Assembly: GCA_905221605.1 (NCBI GenBank) | Contig: CAJNDS010000366.1 | Coordinates: 92,086 to 156,085, forward strand | Reading direction: 5' to 3' | Length of the DNA stretch: 64,000 nt | Origin: Symbiodinium natans | Lineage: Eukaryota; Sar; Dinophyceae; Suessiales; Symbiodiniaceae | Part shown: one piece after another, positions 1 to 9,662 of the stretch | How the letters are laid out: each line of letters begins with the position of its first letter | Position numbering within the stretch: the first letter of the stretch is position 1 | Notes under the pieces: generated by a model | Databases searched by the model: none | What the model saw: only the letters and a program-made list of their open reading frames with translations | What the model was told of the DNA's origin: nothing | Position numbers and translations under genes: made by a program

Positions 1-1315
1 GAAGCGTCAGACGGAGACTTCCGCAGCCGGTGCCCCAGGGCCAAGAGAGCGGTTCGACAGAGTCAAACAGGAGTAGCCAAAACCTCGCCATGTCACATAC
101 TTAACTTGCGCGCTGAGGTCCTGAGTTTGAGCGGCTGTCAGCAGCGATCGCCAAGGAAGCATCTGAAACAGGCAGATGGTACATCAACGGTGCATAACTG
201 CGAATCCCCCAATTCGCTGATACCAGCGTGGTTGCAGATCTTGACTCCAGGCACGCTCGAGAGGGCGCGCTTGCTGGCCGAGGTGTGAGCCCACTGCCCG
301 GCCCCCCCCCCCCCCCCCGACCCGGTGGGTCGCTTTTCCGTAGAGTTGGGGAGTTCAGAGGGGCTGTTGGGCTTGGGTAAAGAAAGTAGGAAGGACTGCC
401 GTGCCCATGGATCGCTGGCAAGGCACTCAATTCTGCCTGGCAAAGCAGCTACCTGCGATATGCACAGCGTCGTGACGGCATGGCCGTGACCCTACCACTG
501 CTGCAATATCCAAGGGTGCTCTGGAGAGGAGCTTTGTGGAACCGTGTGGCATGTGAACGAGCCTTGCTTGATGTATCCTTGGTGTAGCCATCCCAGATTC
601 ATTGACCATGCGCCCCCACATCATGCCCTTCAGTGCCCCTTCGCGTGTCTGCAAAGCAAAGCAAAGATGCCGCCTGCAGTCAACACTGTAGTCACGAAGT
701 TGTTCGAGCTTTACATTTCATGGTGCCGAGCTCCGCATGCCGCGAGACGTGGCCATGGCAAGACAATCGACGTACCAGCCGATTTCGCCCGGCTCACCGT
801 TAACACCACCAACCGGGGCCCTCAGCAATGGTGAGTCGTCGTTCAAGGACAGAGACCGGCACGCAGCCGGGAAGTGAACAGTTGTGGGCTTTCGCGCCGA
901 GGTGTCGGGGTCCCTTGATGGTTGCGTGCATGGGTTGTAGATGGTTGTAGGTCTAGCACTCAGGATTTGCCATGGCCTGCCAGGATGTTAGTTTGTTAGA
1001 CGCACAACATGATTTCAACACCCTGACAGGAGGAGACAGTCCGCCTGCCGGGCATCCTGCCGCGAAACCTGAACATGCAGGATGACACGCAGGATTGCAC
1101 GCTGGTCCCCATCTTAACTCTTGCAATTTCACTGCTTCTTCTCTTCCAACACCATCTCGACCACTCTTTCAGCATACGAAGCGCTCCCTTGAAAATATCA
1201 AAAAGTGCCAAAAGACGCTCAAAGCTTGCTTGAGTTCTTGAGTTTCGTTGTTTGCCTGCCCAAAGCATACTGCATGTCTCGCTTTCCAAGGTCCTCATCT
1301 TCCCTCGTGTGACGC
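1..1315. other. Upstream region, no gene recognised
   Basis: I see no convincing exon here. It holds a C17 run at 302-318 and several short overlapping open frames on both strands with no recognisable similarity. It may contain the 5' untranslated region or first exons of the anoctamin-like gene. No dinoflagellate spliced-leader relict was seen upstream of the ATG at 1316. Confidence 0.4.
302..318. repeat. Poly(C) run, 17 bp
   Basis: An uninterrupted C17 run. It is one of six G/C homopolymers of 13 bp or more in the window (also 9938-9954, 11472-11486, 15370-15382, 18314-18326 and 32930-32952). Such runs are prone to length error. Confidence 0.95.
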
Positions 1316-2006
1316 ATGCTGGAGGTCCCAGCCCTAACGCGCTATCATCCCCATTACCCACGTAAGCTCCAAACTCAAAGTCCTTTCGCAGCAGGGCTCC
1401 CGAAACTCCGAACCTCAAGTGCTCAAGCCTTTGCCTTCCACGGGAACTCACCTTCCCCCCCGCAAGATGCTGGAGGCACAGTGAATCCAGATGAGGTGGT
1501 CGAAAATCCGTGGTCGAAGCTGGAGAAGATCTTTATTTCGACGGCCAACACGCATAGTTCCCAAACCTTGGATCGTCTGCGAGTCAAGATTGGGCCTGAA
1601 ACCTCGTCGATCTCGATGGACAGATACCAGACGATGGTCAGAGCTCTCTTCGTTGAGCTTGTGGCGGAGTCTGGGCTAAATATGCATAGCTTTCCGAGCG
1701 TGGATCGAGACGAGGATTTCCTGAAAATCTATCTCCCGCTGGATGGGCCGATCATTGAGCACATGGCCGAGCACCTGGACTATGCCATGCCTTTCAAGAC
1801 AAGTGTTTACGAGATAATCAAACCCCATGGCCCCTACCCTGGCCGGGAGCCCATGCACGATTCCCAGGGTCGACATCTGGTGGCTTGGGATCGTTTCAGC
1901 ATACACGAAGCCAACCGCTTCGAACCCTTCAGCAAAAGGGATTCCATTCGATTATTGGAGTTCTGGCTGGATGAGTGGGTCAGCTTGGACGAGATGGAAA
2001 GACAAG
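1316..2006 (+). CDS. Anoctamin-like exon 1: N-terminal cytosolic domain
   Basis: Open from ATG 1316 to a GT donor at 2007. It encodes about 230 residues, including FPSVDRDEDFLKIYLPLD and RDSIRLLEFWLDEWV, as expected for the soluble dimerisation part of anoctamins. The exon ends in phase 1 and joins 2355 to give a glycine codon followed by DYFG. The first 45 residues are less convincing, and translation could start later, or an intron could end near 1465. Confidence 0.6.
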
Positions 2007-5000
2007 GTGGGGCATGTGCATATGTATTTTTAACCTGCATATTCCTTGCTTGCTTGCATGTTGAAGCAGCATCTGCGGCAGGAATCATCACTTGCTACTT
2101 TCCATGCCCCGAACCCGATGCGCTCGCAAACTTGCACAACCACTTCCTGAATCTGTGCAAGTGGGTGCACTTCCAGGGAGACCAAGCAGACGAGCTCAGC
2201 GCCTAGACTCGGCCTAAAATCTTGCAACGTGAGGGGTCATAGCAGAACAGTAGGAGGGAACTTCATCAAAGCCTTCGGCAAGCTGAGCAGGTCTCGTTGG
2301 TGTCTAAGGAAAGCAGGTTTTTTTTTGCAGTGTTCGGGCAAAGCAACTCTTCAGGTGACTACTTCGGTGCAGAGATCGGCTTCTACTTCCGCTTCTTGGG
2401 ATATGTGTGCCGCTTTCCTTGCATTCGGTGGGAGGTCGCGGGGTTCATCCATAAGATGAGAAAGATGCGAAAGGCACCTTTAGCAAACGCCTGGCGGAGG
2501 CCATGCTCTGTCGCTGCTTGCCTTTCTGGGGCTTGTGATATATATAGCCCGCCATCCTGGCATTCGCTCCTTGGTCGCAAAATGCACTGTCGGTTAAGAT
2601 TTGTTCTTAAGATCTGTTCAGTGCTCGAAAACAACCCTCAGGTAGTGAGAGCTTCATACCGCAGCAGTGGCTTGGACGTGTGCGCACTGGACTCGCCGCC
2701 GTGTACTCGGCCTCCTGCCTGCATGTGCCTGTGTTCCAGTGTCTGCGATCGAGAGGATCAAGATGGGTGGGATGTTGAGTGTGTTCCCCGGTGTTTCTCT
2801 TGGTTTTCCTGGGAGTTTCAGTTGCTGGCAAAGATCTCGTTCGCCAACAGCTTTGGGATAGGAGAGGCCTTGTAACTCGCCGACCTCACAGAGAGCTGTC
2901 AGTCCGCCTGGACATTCCGCACTTAAGGGGCGGCGGGGGTGGTGGAATCCGTAGAAGGTGTGGGCTGCCATCTTGCTTGTCTTCTGGGCGATCACCACAG
3001 CGAGAATTCGCGTGCGATGGGGCCTGGATGATATCGACGCTCGGACATGCAGGGCAGGGGGGAAGGAAGGATACATTCAGGGTCGAAATTTGGACGACCT
3101 CCGGCGTGCTAGAGTGAAAGCGCTACTTAGATGAGTGTACTCTTGAGTTCCCACTTCTGTATACACATTTTTCCGATGCTGGCGGCTCGCTTACATGCCG
3201 AACAAGCACCTCCGCAATGGCAAAGGTCCCAAACTACCACTTGGAATGACAGCCTCAAGAATCCGCTTGAGGAATTGAGACCCTTAATTTTGCAGGCTGA
3301 CCGACAGACTGCCAAAATGAAGAAGTTTTGACACTCGGTCTGAGGTTGCCCTCGATTTTCTTTTTCTCCGCGCCCCCTCCCTCTCCCTCTCCCCCTCCCC
3401 CTCCCCCCCTCCCGCTCCCGCTCCCGCTCCCTCTCCCTCTCCCTCTCTGCCCCTCTCCTTACCCATATCTGTTGTTCCCCAAAACAGGTTTCTGTGGCTG
3501 GTTCCTCCTTCGGGCCCCGTGCCCCGAGTTTGCTGCCTCCGTGGCTCCCTTAGCTCTCTTGCTGGCTCTTGTGCGTCCACCAGCTCCATGCCATACCGTG
3601 GGGCCCGAGCTTGGTCACACACTGCTGTGATGGATATCTGGCTCGGGCCAAAGCTTCTAGGTGGTAGCTGTATACTCTCTTTATATTCTCTAAGTCAGGA
3701 CACTGGTTTGAAGCCTAGCGTAGCAGCCATGTGCATCGAGCAGAGTTTCAGGTTATTTTCCGAACGTGCACATACAACCCAGGCTACACGACTTGGTGTA
3801 CTGATTTTCTTCAGGGCATCGTTTGCAAGTGAAATGCAATTTTCCTGGGGTCTGGTGGCAATGTGCAAATCATACGCGGAGAAGCCATTTTTGCAGCAAA
3901 CGAGATGAGATTGAAGTTCTCCAAAACTAGTATTGAAGGAACCGCGGTTCATGGAGATTTTTTGAGTTCAGAGGGCTTTTTTGGGGCTCATAAGGTTTAG
4001 GGCTCTTTTGGACTCACCGGGATTGGGGCTTTCGGGCCTAGGGGGTTTGGCATTTTAGGGCTTTGGCGGCTCGCGGGCTTTATGGTTTTTGCGGTTTGGG
4101 GGTGTTGTGAGTTTAGGGCTTTTCGGCTGTTCGGGCAGCTGGGGTCGGCGTGGTTCAGGGCTGCTACGGTTCAGGGCTTTTGGGGTGCTTCGGGCTTTGA
4201 GTGTTTAGGGCCTTTGGGCTCTTCGGTTTGAGGCTTTTTGGGGGCTTGTAGGGTTGAGGGACTTGTCTTTGTGGGGCTTGTCGGGTTGTAGGGTTTGCGG
4301 GGTTGGCGGGCCTATGATGAGGGATCAGGGTTTTTACGGCTTAGGGCTGTAGGGCCTGGGGCTCTGAGTCGAGGTTCATGGCTTGGTCAGTGAATAAGCG
4401 CGCTTTCTCGCCCTAGAGTTCAAAGCCCTAGGGCGGCCCTGTCACGAGACTTCTTATCCCTCTTACCCACAACATCAGAGGTCGGCAAAGCAGAGAATTG
4501 GCCAGCTTAAATCGAACGGCTGTCTATGCCGGGTATTCGCGGAAAAAACCCGGAATTATCCCATGCAACATGTCTGATGCTTTCGGAGGCTTTCACATGG
4601 CTCTTTTGCTAGGCAGCCAGGTTTTCAGACAAGTGTCCTGGCTTGAAAGCACATCTCATCCCATCATTGCACAAACAACCCCTGTTCTCCATGCAAAGCT
4701 GGCGCTGCCTCCTGATCCACTGAAGAATGTGCTTAGCCTGCGCAGAAGTCTCAAGGAACGGGGACAATGAGACCAAGATCCAAGATATGAGGAAACTCCA
4801 CAACTTGAAAACGGAATCCAACACCTCTCTCCCTGCTTCTGTATCTTACCACCACCCGTGCCATTGTGGAGCGCATATCCCTTCATATTTCATGTGCCGT
4901 GTGTGTTTCAGCCACACGCCTTTTTTCAGTTAACAGCTGGGGCGGCCTCTGATAGGTGGACTATGAGCAAATCAACCCCGACTGGGAGCCCAAGCAGCCA

Positions 5001-8000
5001 AGTGCCTGGTGGCCGTTGATTGTGAACGTCCTTGGGCTGAACAGGCTGAACCTGTGATGTTCTCCTTTCATGCCCGAAGTCCTGGGGGTATCGAGAAATG
5101 TCCAACACTAGCTCAGGTTCTCACTGGCATGTACTTGGCGGTCTACATCGGAGCCATCTCACTTGTTCTGAACTGGCAGTTCTCAACGCAAGACGATGAG
5201 AATCAGAGCTGGGCGACTTTGGCACCTCTGATCCTGACGGCGATCATCAAGCTTGGCAGCTTGTCGTGGACATGGATAGCCCCGGCCATCGTGCGTCTGG
5301 AGAGCCTCCGATGCATTGCATCTTGCACACAACATCGTGTTCTATATGATTCTTGTCGACTGCATTGCTGACCCCAGGAACCATCGACGCGAGGACGACA
5401 AAGTCGAGAAACTGTCCTCTGTCCTGGCTGTGGTGAAGAATCTCGGCTCAACTGCAGGCCAACTGGTCCAAAGAAGCATGTAACAAACCTGTGCAGGAAG
5501 CTTGTTTGCGAGAGGCTGTTTGCAGAGCCCCTGACAGCCGGGGGAATCTCTTCATGGGGTCGTGGAAAGCTCTTTTCCGAATTTCGGAAGCCGTGCCTTC
5601 TTGCTGAAATCTGCAAAGCAGTGCCGTGCACAATATGGGGGTTTCCGAAAATCGGGGTACCTTGTTTGGGGGTCCCTTTAAGGGGATGCTGTTCTATTTG
5701 GGGTATAAAGGGGTACCCCTTGTGGGAAATATCCACATCTCGCGGCGGAGCTTTGTTGCTCGATTGGGTGCAGCGCTGTCCCCGTGGGCATGGAAAAGGG
5801 GCGTCACACCCGCGGCCTGAAGCCGAAGCCGAATGACCTCAGGGCGCAATCAGCCAGAGCAGAAGCAGTGCTGAAACAGTCGCCCGCGGTCAATATAGGA
5901 TATATATATATATGTCTTTATTCACATACAAGTGAAGGCAAACTACCAGATGATGGGGGTAGAAGCTCGATGCCACAAACTCAATTGCAAAGAGCGGTGT
6001 GCCTGACATTTTGGCAACAAGCGCAACATGTCTCAACATCATCACCGGACGGGCATGCATAGTGACTGGCACGCATAGCAATTTCCAAGCATACCTGGTT
6101 CAAAGCGCAGTTCACAGATGCTAGCACGAAAGGTCCAAAACCCCTTGGGTGCTTGCTTTGTCTTGCTAACGTGACCTTGCAAGCCGCAGCAAACTCGCAA
6201 AGCAAGTGCTGCATGGTCCACAGCCGGTCTTCTCCAAAGTTCCATCAAGGAATGATGCGAAGAGCGGAAAGCCCCAAAAGGCTTGACCACAAAAAAACTA
6301 GAACTGGTACAAAGACAAGTTTCTTGTGACTGTTCGTTCCAACGCTGAGGCTCTTTGTGGCCCTCTTCCCCTTCATCTCCTCGTGCTTCCTTGCAACCCT
6401 CTACCAGCAACATGGCGTCAGATCTCGAAGCCGCAGCCCTCGAAGTGAGCCAATTTTTTTTGCAAACCCTGGCATGGCCATCCCCTAAGGTCCACCTGTG
6501 GAGACAACTTTGAGGAGGCTGTGGCAGCAACATGGCCAGAGAACCTGGCCACAGCATCCCTTTCGGCGGAGTCCCTCGAGGCTGAGAGGGCCCAAGGGGG
6601 GAGTTCTCCAAAAAGGTGCTAACGACTGTGCATCAAGAATAGGACTCTTGAGGTTTCATTCAAAAAGCTCTGACGACTTGGCACTCTTCTTGCAGGCTAT
6701 CAAGCTGTATAGCTTCGAGAAAGATGGCCGTGTTTGTTTTCATGGCTGTCACCCAGCAAGTCTCGCATTCGCAGCAGCTCCCTGCCTTTCGGAATGTGTA
6801 GAACGCCTCGCAGGTCATTGTCATGAGCCGCATACTTTGCTTACCATCTTGCCTGTAGCAACTGTCGCATCGGGTTCTGACCTAGGAATGGTCGGAGACG
6901 ACCTGCGACAAGAGCGTGTCTTTAAATCTTCAGACGTGCTTCGGACAAAGATGGATAAAGCTGCTGTTTCTGCTTTGTTGGCGTTTGGCAGTGATTCAGA
7001 TCTTTGTGAAATCCGCATGACGGATGCTGTGACCTGGCAGACACTGGCAAACATCGGTCATCGGGCATTTAAACAGGCACCGCCCTGTGCCTTACCAGGT
7101 ACTTCCTCTTCAACGTCGCCCTGGAGATGGTCTTTCTGATCATTCCCATCGCCATCTCGTACTTCGAGATTCGGAAGGAACGCCGCAAGAAGGAGAGGGA
7201 CGGCACCGAGTTTGTCTATTCATTACTGCAGTGGGAAGCCAAGAAGTTCAAGTACGAGTGGAACTCCTGGGGTGGTGACAAGACCAACGATTACCTGGAC
7301 CTCGCGAGGCTCAGACTGCCATTGGCTCCTTTGGGTAGCTGGAATCAGCTGGAACAGCAGAGCGTTCAAATCAGCAGTTCATCCTTCGTGCGTAGTGTTC
7401 TGTGTGCACACATGCCCGGTAGATCGTGCCATTTTGTGGTGGCTCTTCGACACGTGTCGCATTGAAAGAGAGATGTTCCAAGGATCTCTTATGCTGTGGT
7501 CGTTTGCTTCGGAATCATCTCGCCGGTCATGGCCACCGTTGCCCTCGTTTCGCTCCTGAACCTGGGCCGTGCGAGTTCAGTCGGATTGACAGGAGGGTTA
7601 TGAATTTGCATAGGAACCAACAGAACTGCACTGATCTCCGGAAGTCTCAGCTCGGGGCTGGATAGATTTCGTCTCCAGTTGAATGCCAAAACGTGCCAAA
7701 GAGTGCAAGAACGCGCAATAAAGCCGTATGCTGTCGCCCCTCTCATGATGGCAAGTGTGCTTGAAAAGCTTGGCCGCGGTCCTGCCGAGGATCTCGCTTC
7801 GCCTGCGCTGCTATAGGACTGCTTTAGGAAGACCTTCTAACGCTGCGAAGAATTGCAATTTTGCCGGACATCGCGACCCTCAGTCTTAATTAAGTGCAAC
7901 TGTGGACCAAGCTCCCGGTGAGGATGATCTACGTGACTCGCAGGCTCTCGACTTGAAGATCTGTGCGTGATTCTATAGGACTTCGCGTCTCACGAGGCAG

Positions 8001-8780
8001 CCCCATGTGTCGCGGTAGTCTTTGTGTTACCTTGGAGGCCCCTGCCACGTGCCAGTGCTGGCTTGGGAGTTTGGGAGAACGTTTTCTCCGGGATCCTTGT
8101 CAGAGCTTCATGCGGCGAACTCTTCCGCTCTCCTACACTAGGGCATGGTAGAGCCATGTAGAGCTGACCCCCTGGGGGGCTCAGAACCTCTGAATCATGT
8201 ATGAGGATAAACACCCTGGCCGTCGTGATCAATGTGGGCCTGGCCGCTGTTTTTTTCTATCCCATGCGAATGAAGTCAGCTAGCCACCTGGCTTCAGCTT
8301 GAACAGTCTGTCTTCGTTTTGTCAAACCGTGTATTATCTTGTCTTGCAGAGTTTGCATCATGCACGGCTACGTAGCTGCCGTCCTGCAGGTGTCTCAGTT
8401 GCACTTAGAAAGTCTAGGGAAATCGCAGCACTCGGGCCTGAAGGTGAAAAGTTTGCCATCTTCGTGGTCGCCGAGCATGTGGTTCTGCTTGTGCAGTTCG
8501 CCGTCAAGCTCGTTGTGCCTGCGAAGCCGTCGGACATTTCCCACATCGAAGCCGGTCAGCATGAAGGGTGTTTGATGCCACAGTCCTGTTGGCTGCACAT
8601 GCATCGCAAGCCCAGGAGGCCTACAACATGCACGTCAAGAGGGCGTTGCAAGTTCGGCAGTCTGGCATGAAGCGATTCGTGCGATATAAGACTAACCTCA
8701 GCCACATCAATCTGGATGTGAATCCCGACGGCTTACAAAGTGATGCCGGGGAGTCCACAGAGGAGGGCGACTGCTGGTGA
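1316..8780 (+). CDS. Anoctamin/TMEM16-like membrane protein gene, multi-exon
   Basis: Anoctamins are multi-pass membrane proteins acting as calcium-activated chloride channels and/or phospholipid scramblases. At least ten exon pieces on the + strand follow the family order: a soluble N-terminal domain (1316-2006), a YFG..I.FYF.wLGY segment (2355-2404), a pre-transmembrane segment (4956-5053), membrane helices (5117-5479, 7099-7305, 7483-7575), an arginine-rich loop (7651-7750), a further helix (8206-8270), the family's EH-containing helix (8390-8550) and a C-terminal tail ending in TGA at 8778-8780. Splice phases match where I could check them: 2006 to 2355 with GT, and 7305 to 7483 with a GA donor. 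The family segment expected between 2404 and 4956 (a conserved tryptophan and an RPE-like motif) was not found. A frame break lies near 5300, so this may be a pseudogene or the sequence may contain an error. Family assignment is by memory of the conserved pattern. Confidence 0.7.
2355..2404 (+). CDS. Anoctamin-like exon 2: first helix start
   Basis: A short exon between acceptor TTCAG|G (2354) and donor GTGTGC (2405). It encodes DYFGAEIGFYFRFLGY, close to the family's YFG..I.lYFawLG.Y segment at the start of the first membrane helix. Its phase agrees with exon 1. The 3' edge is uncertain, because the frame stays open further. Confidence 0.6.
3364..3452. repeat. Polypyrimidine microsatellite (CCCTCT-like)
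   Basis: Imperfect repeats of CCCTCT, CCCCCT and CCCGCT make about 90 bp of almost pure C/T on the + strand. It lies inside the large intron. Confidence 0.9.
3955..4375 (+). repeat. Degenerate TTTAGGG-like tract
   Basis: About 420 bp of G/T-rich sequence in which TTTAGGGCTTT, TTTGGGG and GGGGTTT variants recur with irregular spacing. It resembles a decayed array of the TTTAGGG telomere motif used by plants and dinoflagellates. No uninterrupted telomere array is present. Confidence 0.55.
4956..5053 (+). CDS. Anoctamin-like exon: pre-transmembrane segment
   Basis: Starts after acceptor GATAG|G and runs to an in-frame TGA at 5054. It encodes VDYEQINPDWEPKQPSAWW followed by a hydrophobic stretch. 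This fits the family's linker that leads into the next helix. The donor is unclear; a GA donor near 5053 is possible. Confidence 0.5.
5117..5479 (+). CDS. Anoctamin-like exon: membrane helices, with frame break
   Basis: Begins after acceptor CTCAG|G. The first frame gives hydrophobic helices (VLTGMYLAVYIGAISLVL, then LAPLILTAIIKLGSLSW) and ends near RLES. The homologous reading then continues one base out of register as RASDALHLAHNIVFYMILVD, matching the anoctamin segment after lTdwEN. No intron fits between them, so a one-base indel near 5300 is implied. The exon can end at a GT donor at 5480; a possible extra exon follows (KLVCERLFAEPL). Confidence 0.55.
5626..5745 (+). repeat. Dispersed GGGGTTTCCGAAAATCGGGG-type repeat
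   Basis: A unit of about 120 bp containing GGGTTTCCGAAAATCGGGG, a GGTACC site, and GGGGTACCCC further on. It can be read as GFPKIGVPCLGVPLRG. From memory, very similar peptides are common in automatic Symbiodiniaceae gene predictions, which suggests a widespread non-coding repeat. A second, more diverged copy is at 13955-14035. Confidence 0.6.
5746..7098. other. Intron of the anoctamin-like gene
   Basis: No confident exon. It holds a (TA)n microsatellite near 5897-5911. A long open frame at 6498-7139 runs across the 3' exon boundary in a different frame from the anoctamin reading, and I could not tie it to any family. Confidence 0.4.
7099..7305 (+). CDS. Anoctamin-like exon: helix plus DYLDL motif
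   Basis: Starts after acceptor ACCAG|G. It encodes YFLFNVALEMVFLIIPIAI and a charged loop ending in NDYLDLA, matching the family's GTFdDYLEl segment. It appears to end at a GA donor (7306). With two bases carried over, it joins 7483 in phase to give DYLDLAISYAVVV, the exact family continuation. GA-AG introns are a dinoflagellate peculiarity. Confidence 0.7.
7483..7575 (+). CDS. Anoctamin-like exon: pore-region helix
   Basis: After acceptor CCAAG|G the frame reads ISYAVVVCFGIISPVMATV and on to SLLNL. This matches the family pattern iQFGYvtlFa.afPlap....lNN. The 3' edge is approximate; the frame closes within about 50 bp after LLNL. Confidence 0.7.
7651..7750 (+). CDS. Anoctamin-like exon: DRFRL loop
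   Basis: Between acceptor CTCAG|C and a strong GC donor, GCAAGT (7751). It encodes SGLDRFRLQLNAKTCQRV and runs to APLMM. It corresponds to the E.R.Da.Kl loop after the FGYV helix. Acceptor, open frame and consensus GC donor support each other. Confidence 0.55.
8206..8270 (+). CDS. Anoctamin-like exon: INTLAVVINVG helix
   Basis: A hydrophobic stretch, INTLAVVINVGLAAVFF, follows acceptor TGAG|G. It fits the helix that follows the family's IG.W segment. The 3' end is uncertain; a small exon between 7750 and 8206 is probably missing, because the phases do not join directly. Confidence 0.5.
8390..8550 (+). CDS. Anoctamin-like exon: EH helix
   Basis: Reads FAIFVVAEHVVLLVQF, then VKLVVPAKPSDISHIE. 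This is the most diagnostic segment: anoctamins have a vtEH...lk..i...IPd.P.dv pattern here, with the acidic residue of EH in a calcium-binding helix. The 3' boundary is unresolved, because the last exon is in a different frame only a few bases on. Confidence 0.7.
8568..8780 (+). CDS. Anoctamin-like last exon: cytosolic tail
   Basis: Open to TGA at 8778-8780. It includes EAYNMHVKRALQVRQSGM and an acidic end (GESTEEGDCW). A charged C-terminal tail after the EH helix and proline motif is usual for the family. The start is uncertain. Confidence 0.55.
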   Translation: MFDATVLLAAHASQAQEAYNMHVKRALQVRQSGMKRFVRYKTNLSHINLDVNPDGLQSDAGESTEEGDCW

Positions 8781-9662
8781 GATTGGAGTTGCACGTGGGA
8801 GTTTCACGTGGGTTCGCTGGTCCAGCGGAGCAGTTTCCATGAAAGCCCCAGATCGCAAAACAACGGGGCCCCTGATCCCAAAACAGGCGGGCTCAGCAGG
8901 CTTTTATATTTTGTGTGGTTGGGAGGTTGAGGGTGTAGGGTTTACTGGGTTGAGGGTTTGTTTGCGAGGTCGCCCCGCGTTTGTCGATCAGGGTCTTCGC
9001 TTTAGCATCCGGGACCTCCTTGTACGACCAGCCTCGATTGTCGTAAAACTACGTTTCCAGATGCTGCCACTGCCCTCAGAAGCCCACCTCATAGGTTGTT
9101 ACTCGGGTAGGCTAGCCACGCCCTTTGATAGGCAAACAGGGTAGCACATGGCTGCAATTGCAAGCCCATCTCAGCAATGCCAGGACTGTGCGGTGTTGCA
9201 ACCGGCCAAACGAACCTGCGAAAAAAGGAGAGACAAAACTAGTGCAGGAAGTTCATAGCCTGCATAGAGATTGCACCGCGTTGTTGCGCCATTTGGCCCC
9301 ATGGTGCCCCTCAATGTGCAAGATAATGCAAGAGATCATACTCGTGTCGACCTGCTGGTTGCCGAGGCTTCTACATTCCTGCTCGCTCTGCAGTCATCCG
9401 CGTGGCTTCCTCCGGACGACTTCGGGGACGAAGCAGAGGATGGTGTTGAGGCCGGCCAGAATCGTCTTGAGTGCAGTCGCTTAGAGGAATGTTCGTGCTT
9501 ACCACAGGCATTCAGCAAGACAGCCCCATGAAGGGGCCTGCGTTGCAACGAGCACAAGGGCAACAGCTGGAGTAATGCAACGTCCACATGGGTGAGCATG
9601 TTACATGCAATTGCTGGGGTTCGTGGGGTTCACATGCTTTAGTGCTCCTGTATTTTGTGCAG
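8781..9662. other. Intergenic region with telomere-like patch
   Basis: No confident gene. At 8918-8965 there is a G-rich patch with GGGTGTAGGGTTTACTGGG, resembling decayed TTTAGGG. A frame at 9300-9485 (acidic: DDFGDEAEDGVEAGQ) could be an exon of the next gene but has no clear splice edges. Confidence 0.4.

Larger units (their letters stand above)
2405..4955. other. Large intron of the anoctamin-like gene
   Basis: About 2.5 kb without a confident exon. At least one anoctamin exon should lie here but was not recognised. It holds a C/T-rich microsatellite at 3364-3452 and a degenerate telomere-like tract at 3955-4375. The open frame at 2779-3117 has no recognisable similarity. Confidence 0.45.

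Noticed and set aside
6042-6611. A 189-codon frame on -
   Set aside because: No motif and intron-like composition; opposite to the well-supported + strand gene.
6498-7139. A 213-codon frame on + in an anoctamin intron
   Set aside because: No recognisable motif, overlaps the true exon at 7099 in another frame, and has no splice support.
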